From the NCBI GenBank assembly GCA_963696105.1, contig CAVOIP010000004.1:186001-250000 (forward strand): DNA of 64,000 nucleotides, written 5' to 3'. This DNA is from CAVRTM01 sp963696105. Lineage in GTDB: Bacteria > Actinomycetota > Actinomycetes > Actinomycetales > Dermatophilaceae. Positions 17,894 through 27,193 of the stretch are shown here, piece by piece; position 1 is the first letter of the stretch; every line of letters begins with the position of its first letter. The position numbers and the translations under genes were made by a program. The notes beneath the pieces are model-generated. The model did no database searches. It was not told where the DNA came from and was given only the letters and a program-made list of their open reading frames with translations.

Positions 17894-18398
17894 CTGGTAC
17901 CCCAGTCGTAGTTCTGTTTGTTGAGTTTGAGATAGACGAACGTCTCGGTGGAGCTGACGCCCGGAAGCGTCCGGATGCGATGTGCTGATCAGGTCCAGCA
18001 GCTGGTCGTCGTCCTCGCAGACCACCTCGGCCAGCAGGTCGAAGCTGCCCGCGGTGGTGACGACGTAGTCGACCTCGAGCATCGCCGAGAGGGCATCGGC
18101 GACGCGGCCGGTGTCGCCCTCGATGCGGATCCCGATCATCGCCTGCCGCCGGAAGCCGACCTGTAACGGGTCGGTGACCGCCACGATCTGCATCACGCCC
18201 GCATCCAGCAGTCGCTGCACGCGCTGGCGCACCGCCGCCTCGGACAGGCCGACCGCTCTTGGCGATGGTGGCGTAGGACTGGCGCCCGTCCTCCTGCAAC
18301 TGCTCGATGATCGCCTTGGACAGTCCGTCCAGAACGCCGGCCAGCGGCCGGCGCTCAACCGTGCGGACGCTCGTCGGCGCCGGCTTGCGGGTGGTCAC
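17890..18398 (-). CDS. Lrp/AsnC family transcriptional regulator (frame-disrupted)
   Basis: About 168 aa after removing two extra bases (near 18258 and 17982). GTG start at 18398. The winged helix reads SKAIIEQLQEDGRQSYATIA and then VGLSEAAVRQRVQRLLDAGV; the effector domain contains MIGIRIEGDTGRVADAL, VVTTAGSFDLLAEVVCEDDD and RTLPGVSSTETFVYLKLNKQ. The stop overlaps the aminotransferase start. Lrp-type regulators beside polyamine or GABA aminotransferases commonly control them in response to the substrate. An inverted repeat in the divergent promoter region is the natural candidate operator. Confidence 0.88.
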
Positions 18399-18445
18399 GC
18401 TCCGATCGTTGCGCGTGGATCGTTGGTTGGCAAGTCCCTGTACGA

Positions 18446-18486
18446 CGGAATCCGTGGCAAGTGGGGGCGAATGGCAACGGATTCCG
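18446..18486. promoter_or_regulatory. Inverted repeat in the lrp / aldehyde dehydrogenase divergent region
   Basis: Perfect 10-bp arms CGGAATCCGT (18446-18455) and ACGGATTCCG (18477-18486), centres about three helical turns apart. It lies just upstream of a plausible promoter for the dehydrogenase and about 50 bp upstream of lrp. It could be the Lrp-family regulator's site. Confidence 0.5.
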
Positions 18487-18509
18487 CTGTGAATTCGCGG
18501 CTGGACCTG

Positions 18510-18537
18510 TTGAAACAGCATCGACTGTGGTTAGAGT
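18510..18537 (+). promoter_or_regulatory. Sigma-70-like promoter for the aldehyde dehydrogenase
   Basis: TTGAAA (18510-18515) and TAGAGT (18532-18537) are separated by 16 bases, ending 37 bp before the GTG start; both are locally AT-rich relative to the surroundings. Confidence 0.5.
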
Positions 18538-18574
18538 GCGACCACCGGATCCGTCAGCTTCCAGGAGTGCTCTC

Positions 18575-20023
18575 GTGAGTGGAACCCCCCGCGTCCTTCG
18601 CAACTTCGTCAACGGTGAGTACACCGACCCCGAGAGCGATGCGACGTCGGACATCGTCAGCCCCGTGACCGCCGAGGTGGTCGCCACGGCCCCGGTCTCC
18701 TCGGCCGCCGACGTCGACCGTGCCTACGGCGCAGCAGCCAAGGCCTTCGAGACCTGGGGCCAGACGACCCCGAGCGAGCGGCAGCAGGCCCTGCTGAAGT
18801 TCGCCGACGCGGTCGAGAAGCGCGCCGACGACTTCGTCCGGCTGGAGGGCGAGAACACCGGCAAGCCGTGGGCGCTGACGGCGAGCGAGGAGATCCCGCC
18901 GATGGTGGACCAGATCCGGTTCTTCGCCGGCGCGGCCCGCGTGCTGGAGGGCCGGGCCTCGGGGGAGTACCTCAAGGGCCACACCTCGTGGATCCGGCGC
19001 GAGCCGATCGGCGTGGTCGGGCAGGTGACCCCGTGGAACTACCCGATGATGATGGCGGTCTGGAAGATCGCGCCGGCGCTCGCAGCCGGCAACACGATCG
19101 TCCTCAAGCCCAGCGACACCACACCCGAGACCACGCTGCTGCTGGCAGAGCTCGCCTCGGAGTTCCTCCCCGCCGGCACCTTCAACGTGGTCACCGGTGA
19201 CCGCCACACCGGTCGCGCACTGGTCGAGCACAAGACCCCCGCGATGGTCGCCATCACCGGCTCCGTGCGGGCCGGCGTCCAGGTGGCCCAGAGCGCCGCG
19301 CCCGACGTCAAGCGGGTCCACCTCGAGCTCGGCGGCAAGGCGCCCGTGGTCGTCTTCGACGACGCCGACATCGAGGCGGCCGTCGAGGCCATCGCGGTTG
19401 CCGGCTACTTCAACGCCGGCCAGGACTGCACGGCGGCCACCCGTGTGCTGGCCGCCCCGCACATCCACGACGACTTCGTCTCGGCCCTGGCCGAGTACGC
19501 CAAGAGCGAGGCCAAGGTCGGCCTGCCTGACGACGCCGACGCGCTCTTCGGCCCGGTCAACAACGCCCACCAGCTCAGCCACGTCGAGGGGTTCCTGCAG
19601 CGCCTGCCCGACCACGCCGAGGTCTCCGCCGGCGGCAGCCGGGCCCGTGGGCTGGGCAACGGGTACTTCTTCGAGCCGACCGTGGTCTCCGGTGTCCGCC
19701 AGGACGACGAGGTGATCCAGAACGAGATCTTCGGCCCCGTCATCACGGTGCAGCGCTTCACTGACGAGGACCAGGCGGTCGCGTGGGCCAACGGCGTCGA
19801 GTACGGCCTGGCCAGCAGCGTGTGGACCAAGGACTTCGGCCGGGCCATGCGCATGTCCAAGCGGCTGGACTTCGGCTGCGTCTGGATCAACACCCACATC
19901 CCGCTCGTGGCCGAGATGCCGCACGGGGGCTTCAAGCACAGCGGCTATGGCAAGGACCTGTCCATGTACGGGTTCGAGGACTACACCCGCGTCAAGCACG
20001 TCATGGCCAACATCGACTCCTGA
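18575..20023 (+). CDS. Gamma-aminobutyraldehyde-type dehydrogenase
   Basis: NAD(P)-dependent aldehyde dehydrogenase, 482 aa, GTG start at 18575 with AGGAG upstream. Motifs: QVTPWNYPMMMAVWKIAPAL, NTIVLKPSDTTPETTLL, ITGSVRAGVQVAQSA, catalytic Glu in LELGGKAPVVVFDDADIE and catalytic Cys in YFNAGQDCTAATRV. The GQDCTAATR context and the neighbouring polyamine importer fit 4-aminobutyraldehyde dehydrogenase (PuuC/PatD type), which would oxidise the aldehyde made from putrescine by the divergent aminotransferase. Betaine-aldehyde dehydrogenases share most of these motifs, so the substrate is an inference from context. Confidence 0.85.
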   Translation: MSGTPRVLRNFVNGEYTDPESDATSDIVSPVTAEVVATAPVSSAADVDRAYGAAAKAFETWGQTTPSERQQALLKFADAVEKRADDFVRLEGENTGKPWALTASEEIPPMVDQIRFFAGAARVLEGRASGEYLKGHTSWIRREPIGVVGQVTPWNYPMMMAVWKIAPALAAGNTIVLKPSDTTPETTLLLAELASEFLPAGTFNVVTGDRHTGRALVEHKTPAMVAITGSVRAGVQVAQSAAPDVKRVHLELGGKAPVVVFDDADIEAAVEAIAVAGYFNAGQDCTAATRVLAAPHIHDDFVSALAEYAKSEAKVGLPDDADALFGPVNNAHQLSHVEGFLQRLPDHAEVSAGGSRARGLGNGYFFEPTVVSGVRQDDEVIQNEIFGPVITVQRFTDEDQAVAWANGVEYGLASSVWTKDFGRAMRMSKRLDFGCVWINTHIPLVAEMPHGGFKHSGYGKDLSMYGFEDYTRVKHVMANIDS

Positions 20024-20114
20024 CCCGTCCACCGTCCCGGCTGCCGGTGTCCGCTCGGGCGGGCGCCGGCAGCCGGCGATGGTCGAGAGCACGGCCACAC
20101 ACTCTGGAGGTGTC

Positions 20115-21338
20115 GTGAGCAGTTCGAAGAACCCCCTGCTGGCGCAGCTGCTGGCACAGTCGCCGTCCCGGCGGCGGCTGCTGGCCTCGGCCGGCGCGGC
20201 GGCTGCCGTCGCGGCGACCGCAGCCGCGACCAGTGGGTGCGCCCCGCCTCCTCCACCGGCCGCAGGTGAGGTCAAGCTCCGGCTGCCGCAGGACGTCTCG
20301 GCCACCGACCACACCGCCAAGTGGGCGAACTGGACGGCCTACCTCGACTTCGACGACAAGACGAAGACCTACCCCACCCTCGAGGCCTTCAAGAAGAAGA
20401 CCGGCATGAAGGTGTCCTACTCCGAGGACATCGACGACAACGACTCCTACTTCAACAAGATCGCCCCGCAGCTGCGGGCCGGCCAGGACATCGACCGCGA
20501 CATCTTCGTCTTCACCGACTGGATGGCCAACCGGGTGATCCGCGAGAAGCTCTGCCAGCCGCTGGAGCTCATCCACATGCCGCACGCGGCCAACCTCCTG
20601 GAGAAGCTCAAGGACGTGTCGTTCGACCCCGGTCGGCAGTACTCCCTGACCTGGCAGAGCGGGTTCGCCGGGATCGCCTACGACAGGGCCAAGGTCGGTC
20701 GCGACCTGAAGACCATCGACGACCTGTGGGCCCCCGACCTCAAGGGCAAGATCGTGGTCCTGAGCGAGTACCGCGACACCACCGGCCTGATCATGCAGAG
20801 CCAGGGTGTGGACCCCTCGGGCCCGTTCACGGAGGCGCAGTTCCGGGCGGCGACCGACGAGGTCAGCAAGCGGATCGCCGACGGCTACATCCGTCGGGTC
20901 AAGGGCAACTCCTACCTGCAGGACCTGCAGAGCGGCAACGCCGTCGCCGGGATCGTCTGGAGCGGCGACATCTTCGTCCTGCGCTCCGAGACCAACAACC
21001 CGAACTGGATCTTCCGGCTGCCGGAGTCCGGCGGCATGCTCTGGAGCGACAACATGATGATCCCCATCACCAGCCGCCACCGGCGCAACGCCCAGCAGCT
21101 CATGGACTACTACTACCAGCCGGAGGTGGCGGCGAAGGTGGCCGCTTACGTGAACTACGTCTGCCCCGTGCAGGGGGCCCAGGCTGAGATGGAGAAGATC
21201 GACCCCGAGCTCGCCAAGAGCCCCTACATCTTCCCGTCGGCGTCGTTCCTGGCCAAGAACGCCAAGGTGTTCCGCGCCCTCAGCGCCTCGGAGGAAGCCA
21301 CGTACGACGCGATCTGGGCAAAGGTGGTGGGGAACTGA
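20115..21338 (+). CDS. potD: Spermidine/putrescine ABC transporter substrate-binding lipoprotein (PotD-like)
   Basis: Extracellular solute-binding protein, 407 aa, GTG start at 20115 after GGAGG. The N-terminus has SRRRLLASAGAAAAVAATAA followed by TSGC, combining a twin-arginine-like segment with a lipobox cysteine. The mature part shows KTGMKVSYSEDIDDNDSYFN, FTDWMANRVIREKLCQPLEL, LTWQSGFAGIAYDRAKVG, VLSEYRDTTGLIMQSQGVDP and WSGDIFVLRSETNNPNW, typical of polyamine-binding proteins. First gene of the potDABC operon; its stop overlaps the ATPase start by one base. Confidence 0.88.
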   Translation: MSSSKNPLLAQLLAQSPSRRRLLASAGAAAAVAATAAATSGCAPPPPPAAGEVKLRLPQDVSATDHTAKWANWTAYLDFDDKTKTYPTLEAFKKKTGMKVSYSEDIDDNDSYFNKIAPQLRAGQDIDRDIFVFTDWMANRVIREKLCQPLELIHMPHAANLLEKLKDVSFDPGRQYSLTWQSGFAGIAYDRAKVGRDLKTIDDLWAPDLKGKIVVLSEYRDTTGLIMQSQGVDPSGPFTEAQFRAATDEVSKRIADGYIRRVKGNSYLQDLQSGNAVAGIVWSGDIFVLRSETNNPNWIFRLPESGGMLWSDNMMIPITSRHRRNAQQLMDYYYQPEVAAKVAAYVNYVCPVQGAQAEMEKIDPELAKSPYIFPSASFLAKNAKVFRALSASEEATYDAIWAKVVGN

Positions 21339-22501
21339 TGGCACGCAACGGCTCGGGCCTGCGGAGCGCGACGGGTGACCTGGTCCTCGAGGCCGTCACC
21401 AAGGAGTTCGGGGCCTTCACGGCCGTCGACCAGCTCGACCTGGTGGTGCCCCGGGGCGGCTTCTTCGCCCTGCTGGGGCCGTCGGGGTGCGGCAAGACGA
21501 CGACGCTGCGGATGGTGGCCGGGCTGGAGCAGCCGACCTCGGGGCGGGTGCTGATCGGCTCCACCGACCTGACCGGGTCCCGGCCCTACGAGCGACCGGT
21601 CAACACCGTCTTCCAGAGCTACGCGCTGTTCCCGCACCTCGACATCGCGGGCAACGTCGCCTTCGGCCCGCGTCGCCGGGGCGCCAAGGACGCCGCGCAG
21701 CAGGCCGCTGAGGCGCTCGAGCTCGTGCAGATGAGCCACCTCGCCACCCGCAAGCCGGGCCAGCTCTCCGGGGGCCAGCAGCAGCGGGTCGCCGTCGCGC
21801 GGGCGCTGGTCAACCGGCCCGAGGTCCTGCTCCTCGACGAGCCACTGGGGGCCCTGGACCTCAAGCTGCGCCGCCAGATGCAGGTGGAGCTCAAGCGCAT
21901 CCAGACCGAGGTGGGGCTGACGTTCATCCACGTCACGCATGACCAGGAGGAGGCCATGACCATGGCCGACACCGTCGCCGTGATGAACGCCGGGCGGATC
22001 GAGCAGATGGGACCACCGGCCGAGCTCTACGACCTGCCGCGTACGGCGTTCGTGGCGAACTTCCTGGGGCAGTCCAACCTCGTGCGCGGCACGGTCGTCT
22101 CCGACGACGCTGACGTCGTGGCGGTCAGGACCCGGGCCGGCACGGTGGTCGTGCCCGCTGCCCGCGCGACCGCCCGCACGGGCGACGTCGTGATGGGCGT
22201 GCGGCCCGAGAAGGTCCGCCTGTCACGCGCGGACAGTCCGCCGGACGCAGACGGGGACAACGTGATCGGGCCCGGCACCGTCATCGACGTCTCCTTCAGC
22301 GGCGTCAGCACCCAGTACATCGTGGACGTGCCCGGCCTCGGCTCCTGGACGGTCTTCGCGCAGAACCTCGGCGTCGACGCGGTGGCGCGCCCGGGCGACC
22401 AGGTGCTGCTCGGGTGGGACCCGCGCCATGCCTTCACGCTGCCCGGCGACGAGGACCTCAGCGCGGGCGTCGACCCCGACGTGGTGGAGGTCTCGGCGTG
22501 A
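21338..22501 (+). CDS. potA: Polyamine ABC transporter ATP-binding protein (PotA-like)
   Basis: 387-aa ABC ATPase. Walker A GPSGCGKTT, Q-loop FQSYALFPHLDI, signature LSGGQQQRVAVARAL, Walker B VLLLDEPLGALD and switch His in VTHDQEEAMTMAD are all intact. The C-terminal TOBE domain starts around residue 290 (VRPEKVRLSR). This length and the TOBE domain fit the PotA/PotG class. The stop codon overlaps the next start as GTGA, which indicates translational coupling to the permease. Confidence 0.92.
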   Translation: MARNGSGLRSATGDLVLEAVTKEFGAFTAVDQLDLVVPRGGFFALLGPSGCGKTTTLRMVAGLEQPTSGRVLIGSTDLTGSRPYERPVNTVFQSYALFPHLDIAGNVAFGPRRRGAKDAAQQAAEALELVQMSHLATRKPGQLSGGQQQRVAVARALVNRPEVLLLDEPLGALDLKLRRQMQVELKRIQTEVGLTFIHVTHDQEEAMTMADTVAVMNAGRIEQMGPPAELYDLPRTAFVANFLGQSNLVRGTVVSDDADVVAVRTRAGTVVVPAARATARTGDVVMGVRPEKVRLSRADSPPDADGDNVIGPGTVIDVSFSGVSTQYIVDVPGLGSWTVFAQNLGVDAVARPGDQVLLGWDPRHAFTLPGDEDLSAGVDPDVVEVSA

Positions 22502-23349
22502 ACCGCCGCCGGCTGACGCCGTACCTCCTGCTCATCCCGGGCCTGGGGTGGCTGCTGATCTTCTTCATCATCCCCCTGGTCCAGCTCGGTGCGGTGAGCC
22601 TGCAGTCGGGCTTCCCCGGGTACCCGGGCTACTACTACCGCGACGTCAACGTGGGCAACTACGTCTCGGCGCTGAGCGACTTCGGCGGCCACTTCGGCCG
22701 TTCCATCCTCTACGCCGGCCTCGCGACCGTGTTCACGTTCTGCCTGGCCTACCCGCTGGCCTACACCATGGCGTTCAAGGCGGGTCGCTGGCGCAACGTC
22801 ATGCTGATCTGCGTGGTGGCGCCGTTCTTCACCTCGTTCATCCTGCGCACCATCGCGTGGCGGCAGATCCTCGCCGACGACAGCCCGGTCGTGCGGACCC
22901 TCAACGCGCTCAACCTCCTGCCCGGCGGCCACCTCACGGAGACGTGGGTGGCGGTGGTGGCGGGGCTCACCTACAACTTCCTGCCGTTCATGGTGCTGCC
23001 CATCTACGCCAGCCTCGAACGCGCCGACCCGCGGCTGATCGAGGCCGGTGGCGACCTCTACGCCAACGGCTTCACCACCTTCCGCACGGTCACGGTGCCG
23101 CTGAGCATGCCCGGCATCATCGCCGGCACGCTGCTGACGTTCATCCCCGCGGCCGGGGACTACGTCAACGCCGAGCTGCTCGGGTCCGACACCAGCACCA
23201 AGATGGTCGGCAACGTCATCGAGAGCCAGTTCTTCAAGGTTCTCGGCGGGTTCCCGGTGGCGGCAGCGCTCTCCTTCACGCTCATGGCCCTCATCCTCGC
23301 CATGGTCGTGGTCTACATCCGGCGGTTCGGCACCGAGGAGCTCGTGTGA
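22498..23349 (+). CDS. potB: Polyamine ABC transporter permease (PotB-like)
   Basis: 283-aa permease with about six membrane helices, beginning LTPYLLLIPGLGWLLIFFII. The cytoplasmic EAA loop reads IEAGGDLYANGFTTFRTVTV followed by PLSMPGIIAGTLLTFIP. A periplasmic tyrosine-rich stretch GYPGYYYRDVNVGNYV follows the first helix, as in PotB proteins. GTG start overlaps the PotA stop. Confidence 0.9.
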   Translation: MNRRRLTPYLLLIPGLGWLLIFFIIPLVQLGAVSLQSGFPGYPGYYYRDVNVGNYVSALSDFGGHFGRSILYAGLATVFTFCLAYPLAYTMAFKAGRWRNVMLICVVAPFFTSFILRTIAWRQILADDSPVVRTLNALNLLPGGHLTETWVAVVAGLTYNFLPFMVLPIYASLERADPRLIEAGGDLYANGFTTFRTVTVPLSMPGIIAGTLLTFIPAAGDYVNAELLGSDTSTKMVGNVIESQFFKVLGGFPVAAALSFTLMALILAMVVVYIRRFGTEELV

Positions 23350-24233
23350 GCGCGACGACCCTGTCAGAGAAGGACGCCCGTGAGGCGCGCGCTCCCCGTG
23401 CCACGCAGCGACCGGGTGCCGCTACGCGCGCCAAGCGGTGGGTGGCCGACCACGTCATCGCGATCATCTCCGGCGTCGTGCTGGTCTACCTGTTCGTACC
23501 GGTGGCCTACACGTTCGTCTTCTCCTTCAACAACTACACCAAGTCCAACATCAGCTGGAACCCCGTCGGCAGCCCGACGCTCAAGCACTGGGAGAACCCC
23601 TGCGGTGCACCCGGCGTGTGCGACGCGCTGGTGACCAGCATCAAGGTGGGCGCCCTCGCCACGGTCGTCGCCACGGTGCTCGGCACGATGATCGCCTTCG
23701 CCATCGTCCGCCACCGCTTCCGCGGGCAGGGAGCCACGAGCGCGCTGGTCTTCCTGCCGATGGCCACCCCCGAGATCGTCCTGGGCGCGAGCCTGCTGAC
23801 GATCTTCGTCCAGGGCTTCTCCAAGGTGGGCCTGACGCTCGGCTTCACCACGATCGTCATCGCCCACATCATGTTCTGCGTCAGCTTCGTCGTCGTCACC
23901 GTCAAGGCCCGGCTGCAGAGCCTCGACCCGCGGCTGGAGGAGGCGGCGATGGACCTCTACGCCAACCCCACCGCGACGTTCCTGCGGGTCACCTTCCCGC
24001 TGGTCCTGCCGGGCATCGTCGCGGCGGCGCTGCTGGCGTTCTCCCTCAGCTTCGACGACTTCATCATCACCAACTTCGTCTCCGGTGACACGACGACCTT
24101 CCCCAAGTTCGTCTACGTGTCCTACCTGCGCGGGATCCCGGCGCAGGCCAACGTCATCGGCTTCAGCATGTTCCTCATCGCGGTGCTGCTGGTGATCCTC
24201 GGACAGGTGATCTCCTCACGCCGCAGGTCGTGA
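23346..24233 (+). CDS. potC: Polyamine ABC transporter permease (PotC-like)
   Basis: 295-aa second permease; GTG start overlaps the PotB stop (GTGA). After a 35-residue polar N-terminus, about six helices begin with VIAIISGVVLVYLFVPVAYT. FSFNNYTKSNISWN is typical of PotC. The EAA loop reads LEEAAMDLYANPTATFLRVT then FPLVLPGIVAAALLAFSLSF, ending in the PotC-like DDFIITNFVSG. It completes a full importer in four overlapping genes. Confidence 0.9.
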   Translation: MSATTLSEKDAREARAPRATQRPGAATRAKRWVADHVIAIISGVVLVYLFVPVAYTFVFSFNNYTKSNISWNPVGSPTLKHWENPCGAPGVCDALVTSIKVGALATVVATVLGTMIAFAIVRHRFRGQGATSALVFLPMATPEIVLGASLLTIFVQGFSKVGLTLGFTTIVIAHIMFCVSFVVVTVKARLQSLDPRLEEAAMDLYANPTATFLRVTFPLVLPGIVAAALLAFSLSFDDFIITNFVSGDTTTFPKFVYVSYLRGIPAQANVIGFSMFLIAVLLVILGQVISSRRRS

Positions 24234-24255
24234 GGACACCAACCCGCGCCCAGGC

Positions 24256-24432
24256 TCAGGAACGTGACCGCCGGGCCTGCTCGACTCTGGCCTGCCGCTC
24301 CCGGCGCAGCTCGGTCGACGGGTCGTGGTCGCCCAGCTGCGCGGGGCCGAAGATGTTGAGGAGGACGTACCTGACCCGCCAGCCGAAGCGGTACCAGAGG
24401 CTCAGTCCCTCGTTCTGCGACGTGGTGTGCAT
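24256..24432 (-). CDS. Small conserved-looking hypothetical protein
   Basis: 58 aa beginning MHTTSQNEGLSLWYRFGWRV. The ATG at 24432 is preceded by AAGGAGGG with four-base spacing, the best Shine-Dalgarno in this region, which argues that the gene is real. A short hydrophobic stretch RYVLLNIFGPAQLGDHDPST is followed by a basic Arg-rich tail (RRERQARVEQARR). I have an impression of similar short proteins in related actinobacteria but no function. It is convergent with potC and divergent from the agmatinase gene. Confidence 0.6.
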   Translation of the reverse strand: MHTTSQNEGLSLWYRFGWRVRYVLLNIFGPAQLGDHDPSTELRRERQARVEQARRSRS

Positions 24433-24564
24433 CGGGCCCTCCTTGCGGTCCCAGTGGCCCGCACCGGTGTCCCCACCTTCGGACCACGCCTTCATGCTAC
24501 GACCGCGTCAGGCCTCGGGAACCGGCCCACGACGGGGAAATGGCGACCTGCCTAGGATCGGTGC

Positions 24565-25587
24565 ATGACGCGCTACGGCCAGCAGTACGGGCCCGACTTC
24601 ACCTTCCTGGGCGTGCCTGCCTGCGACCTCGACGACCCCTCCAGCTACGCCGGCGCGGACGTGGTCATCGTCGGTGCTCCGTTCGACGGCGGCACGTCCC
24701 ACCGTCCGGGGACCCGGTTCGGCCCCATGGCGATCCGCAGCACCGACTACCTGCCCCACGACGGGTCCAGGCCCAGCCTGGCCCTGCGCACCGACGGGCT
24801 GGCCGACCTGCGCGTGGTCGACGCCGGAGACGTCGAGATGTACTCCGGTGACATCGAGGTGGCGCTTCCGGCGCTCGAGTCGGCGGTGGAGAAGGTCGCG
24901 CGGGCCGGTGCCATCCCCGTGGTGCTGGGCGGTGACCACTCGATCGCCTTCCCCGACGCCAAGGGCGTGGCCAACGTCCTCGGTCACGGCCGGGTCTCGA
25001 TGCTGCACTTCGACGCGCACGCCGACACCGGCAACATCGAGTTCGGGTCCCTGTGGGGACACGGGCAGCCGATGCGGCGGCTGATCGAGTCCGGTGCCCT
25101 GCGCGGCGACCGGTTCCTGCAGATCGGCCTGCGTGGCTACTGGCCGCCACCGGAGACGCTGGACTGGATGGCGGGGCAGCGGATGCGGTCCTATGAGATG
25201 ACCGAGATCGGGCACCGCGGCCTCGAGGACTGCCTGACCGAGGCGATGGCCATCGCCACCGACGAGTGCGAGGGCGTGTTTCTCTCGGTGGACATCGACG
25301 TGTGCGACCCGGGCCACGCCCCGGGCACGGGCACACCCGAGCCCGGCGGCCTGTCGGCCCGCCAGCTGCTCGACGGGGTGCGACGGATCTGCCTCGAGGT
25401 GCCCGTGGTCGGTGTCGACGTGGTGGAGGTCAGCCCGCCGTACGACCACGCGGACATCACCGCGGCCCTGGCCAACCGCGTGGTGCTCGAGGCGCTGTCG
25501 GCGATCGCCCGGCGACGCCGTGACGCCGCCGACGGCACCACCTGGGACCCCTCCCGCCCCCTGCTCGACGGCAGGCCCCGGACCTGA
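24565..25587 (+). CDS. speB: Agmatinase / ureohydrolase family protein
   Basis: 340-aa arginase-superfamily hydrolase with all binuclear manganese ligands: His in LGGDHSIAFP, DAHAD in HFDAHADTGNIEFG, and DID in LSVDIDVCDPGHAPG. GAPFDGGTSHRPGTRFGP and TGTPEPGGLSARQLLDGV match agmatinases and guanidinobutyrases. The reaction would release urea from agmatine to give putrescine, or from guanidinobutyrate to give GABA; both fit the surrounding putrescine/GABA genes. The order import, ureohydrolase, then semialdehyde dehydrogenase supports a catabolic role. Confidence 0.88.
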   Translation: MTRYGQQYGPDFTFLGVPACDLDDPSSYAGADVVIVGAPFDGGTSHRPGTRFGPMAIRSTDYLPHDGSRPSLALRTDGLADLRVVDAGDVEMYSGDIEVALPALESAVEKVARAGAIPVVLGGDHSIAFPDAKGVANVLGHGRVSMLHFDAHADTGNIEFGSLWGHGQPMRRLIESGALRGDRFLQIGLRGYWPPPETLDWMAGQRMRSYEMTEIGHRGLEDCLTEAMAIATDECEGVFLSVDIDVCDPGHAPGTGTPEPGGLSARQLLDGVRRICLEVPVVGVDVVEVSPPYDHADITAALANRVVLEALSAIARRRRDAADGTTWDPSRPLLDGRPRT

Positions 25588-25646
25588 CACCAGCGGCTGC
25601 GCACCCGCGCTGCCGCCGCTTGACGACGCCTGAGAGGCTGGATGAC

Positions 25647-27118
25647 ATGGCACAGAGCGATTCCGAGAAGTCTTTGTTGGCGAGTGTTCCCACCGGTCTG
25701 TTCATCGGCGGCACGTGGCGGGACGCCGCCGATGGCGCGACCCTGGACGTGGAGGACCCCTCGACCGGCGAGGTGCTGGCCGCGGTCGCCGACGCCGCCG
25801 TCGAGGACGGTCGCGCGGCGCTGGACGCCGCGGTCGCCGCACAGGCCGGCTGGGCGGCCACGGCGCCGCGCGACCGCGGCGAGATCCTGCGGGCGGCGTT
25901 CGAGCTGGTCACCGCGCGCGCCGACGACCTCGCGCTGCTGATGACGCTGGAGATGGGCAAGCCGCTGGCCGAGTCCCGCGGCGAGATCGCCTACGGCGCC
26001 GAGTTCTTCCGCTGGTTCTCCGAGGAGGCGGTGCGGATCGCCGGCCGCTGGTCGACCGCGCCCAACGGCGCCACCCGGCTGCTGACCATGAAGCAGCCGG
26101 TCGGCCCGTGCCTGATGATCACGCCGTGGAACTTCCCGCTGGCGATGGGCACCCGCAAGATCGGCCCGGCGATCGCCGCCGGCTGCACGATGGTGGTCAA
26201 GCCGGCCGCGCAGACGCCGCTGTCGATGCTCGCGCTCGCCGCAGATCCTGCACCGAGGCGGCCTGCCCGACGGCGTGCTCAACGTCGTCACCACCTCGCA
26301 GCACCGGCGACGTGATGGAGCCGCTGATCCGCGACCCCCGGCTGCGCAAGCTGACGTTCACCGGCTCCACGCCGGTCGGGCAAGGCCTGGTCGAGCAGTC
26401 GGCCGAGCAGCTGCTGCGGGTCTCGATGGAGCTCGGCGGCAACGCGCCGTTCCTCGTCTTCGACGACGCCGACCTCGACGCGGCCGTCGACGGCGCGATG
26501 CTGGCCAAGATGCGCAACATCGGCGAGGCCTGCACCGCGGCCAACCGGTTCCTCGTGCACGAGTCGGTCGCCGAGGAGTTCGCCGCAGCGGCTGGCCGAG
26601 CGGATGGGCGCGCTGACGGTCGGGCGCGGCACCGAGGACGGGCGTCGACGTCGGCCCGCTGATCGACGCCAAGCCGCGCGACAAGGTCGCCGAGCTGGTC
26701 GCGGACGCCGTCGACCGCGGCGCCACGGTGCTGACCGGCGGCGAGCCGGTGGAGGGCGCGGGCTACTTCTACGCCCCGACCGTGCTCACCGACGTGCCGG
26801 CGGACGCCCGGCTGCTGCGCGAGGAGATCTTCGGCCCGGTCGCGCCGATCACGCACGTTCGCCACCGACGAGGAGGCGCTGCCGCTGGCCAACGACACCG
26901 AGTACGGCCTGGTCGCCTACGCCTTCACCCGGGACCTGTCCCGGGCGCTGGCGGTCGCCGAGGGCCTGGAGACCGGGATGGTCGGGATCAACCAGGGCAT
27001 CGTGTCCAACCCGGCGGCGCCGTTCGGCGGGGTCAAGGACTCCGGCTTCGGCCGCGAGGGCGGCGCCGAGGGCATCGAGGAGTACCTCGAGACCAAGTAC
27101 GTCGGCATCGCGCCCTGA
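25647..27118 (+). CDS. gabD: Succinate-semialdehyde dehydrogenase-type aldehyde dehydrogenase (frame-disrupted)
   Basis: NAD(P)-dependent aldehyde dehydrogenase. Motifs are spread over three frames: LMTLEMGKPLAESRGEIAYG, PCLMITPWNFPLAMGTRKIG, KLTFTGSTPVGQGLVEQSA, catalytic Glu in SMELGGNAPFLVFDDADLD, catalytic Cys in MRNIGEACTAANRFLVHE and the C-terminal GFGREGGAEGIEEYLETKY. One-base insertions near 26237, 26296, 26586, 26642 and 26858 leave 489 codons including stop. The LEMGKPLAES and NIGEACTAANR motifs are typical of GabD. It would convert succinate semialdehyde from GABA to succinate, the last step of this island. Confidence 0.87.
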
Positions 27119-27193
27119 CGCGGAGCACCGAGGACGGGAGCAGGCGTGGCGGGTGGTGCACACCACCGGCCACGCCTGCACCACAATGACGGC

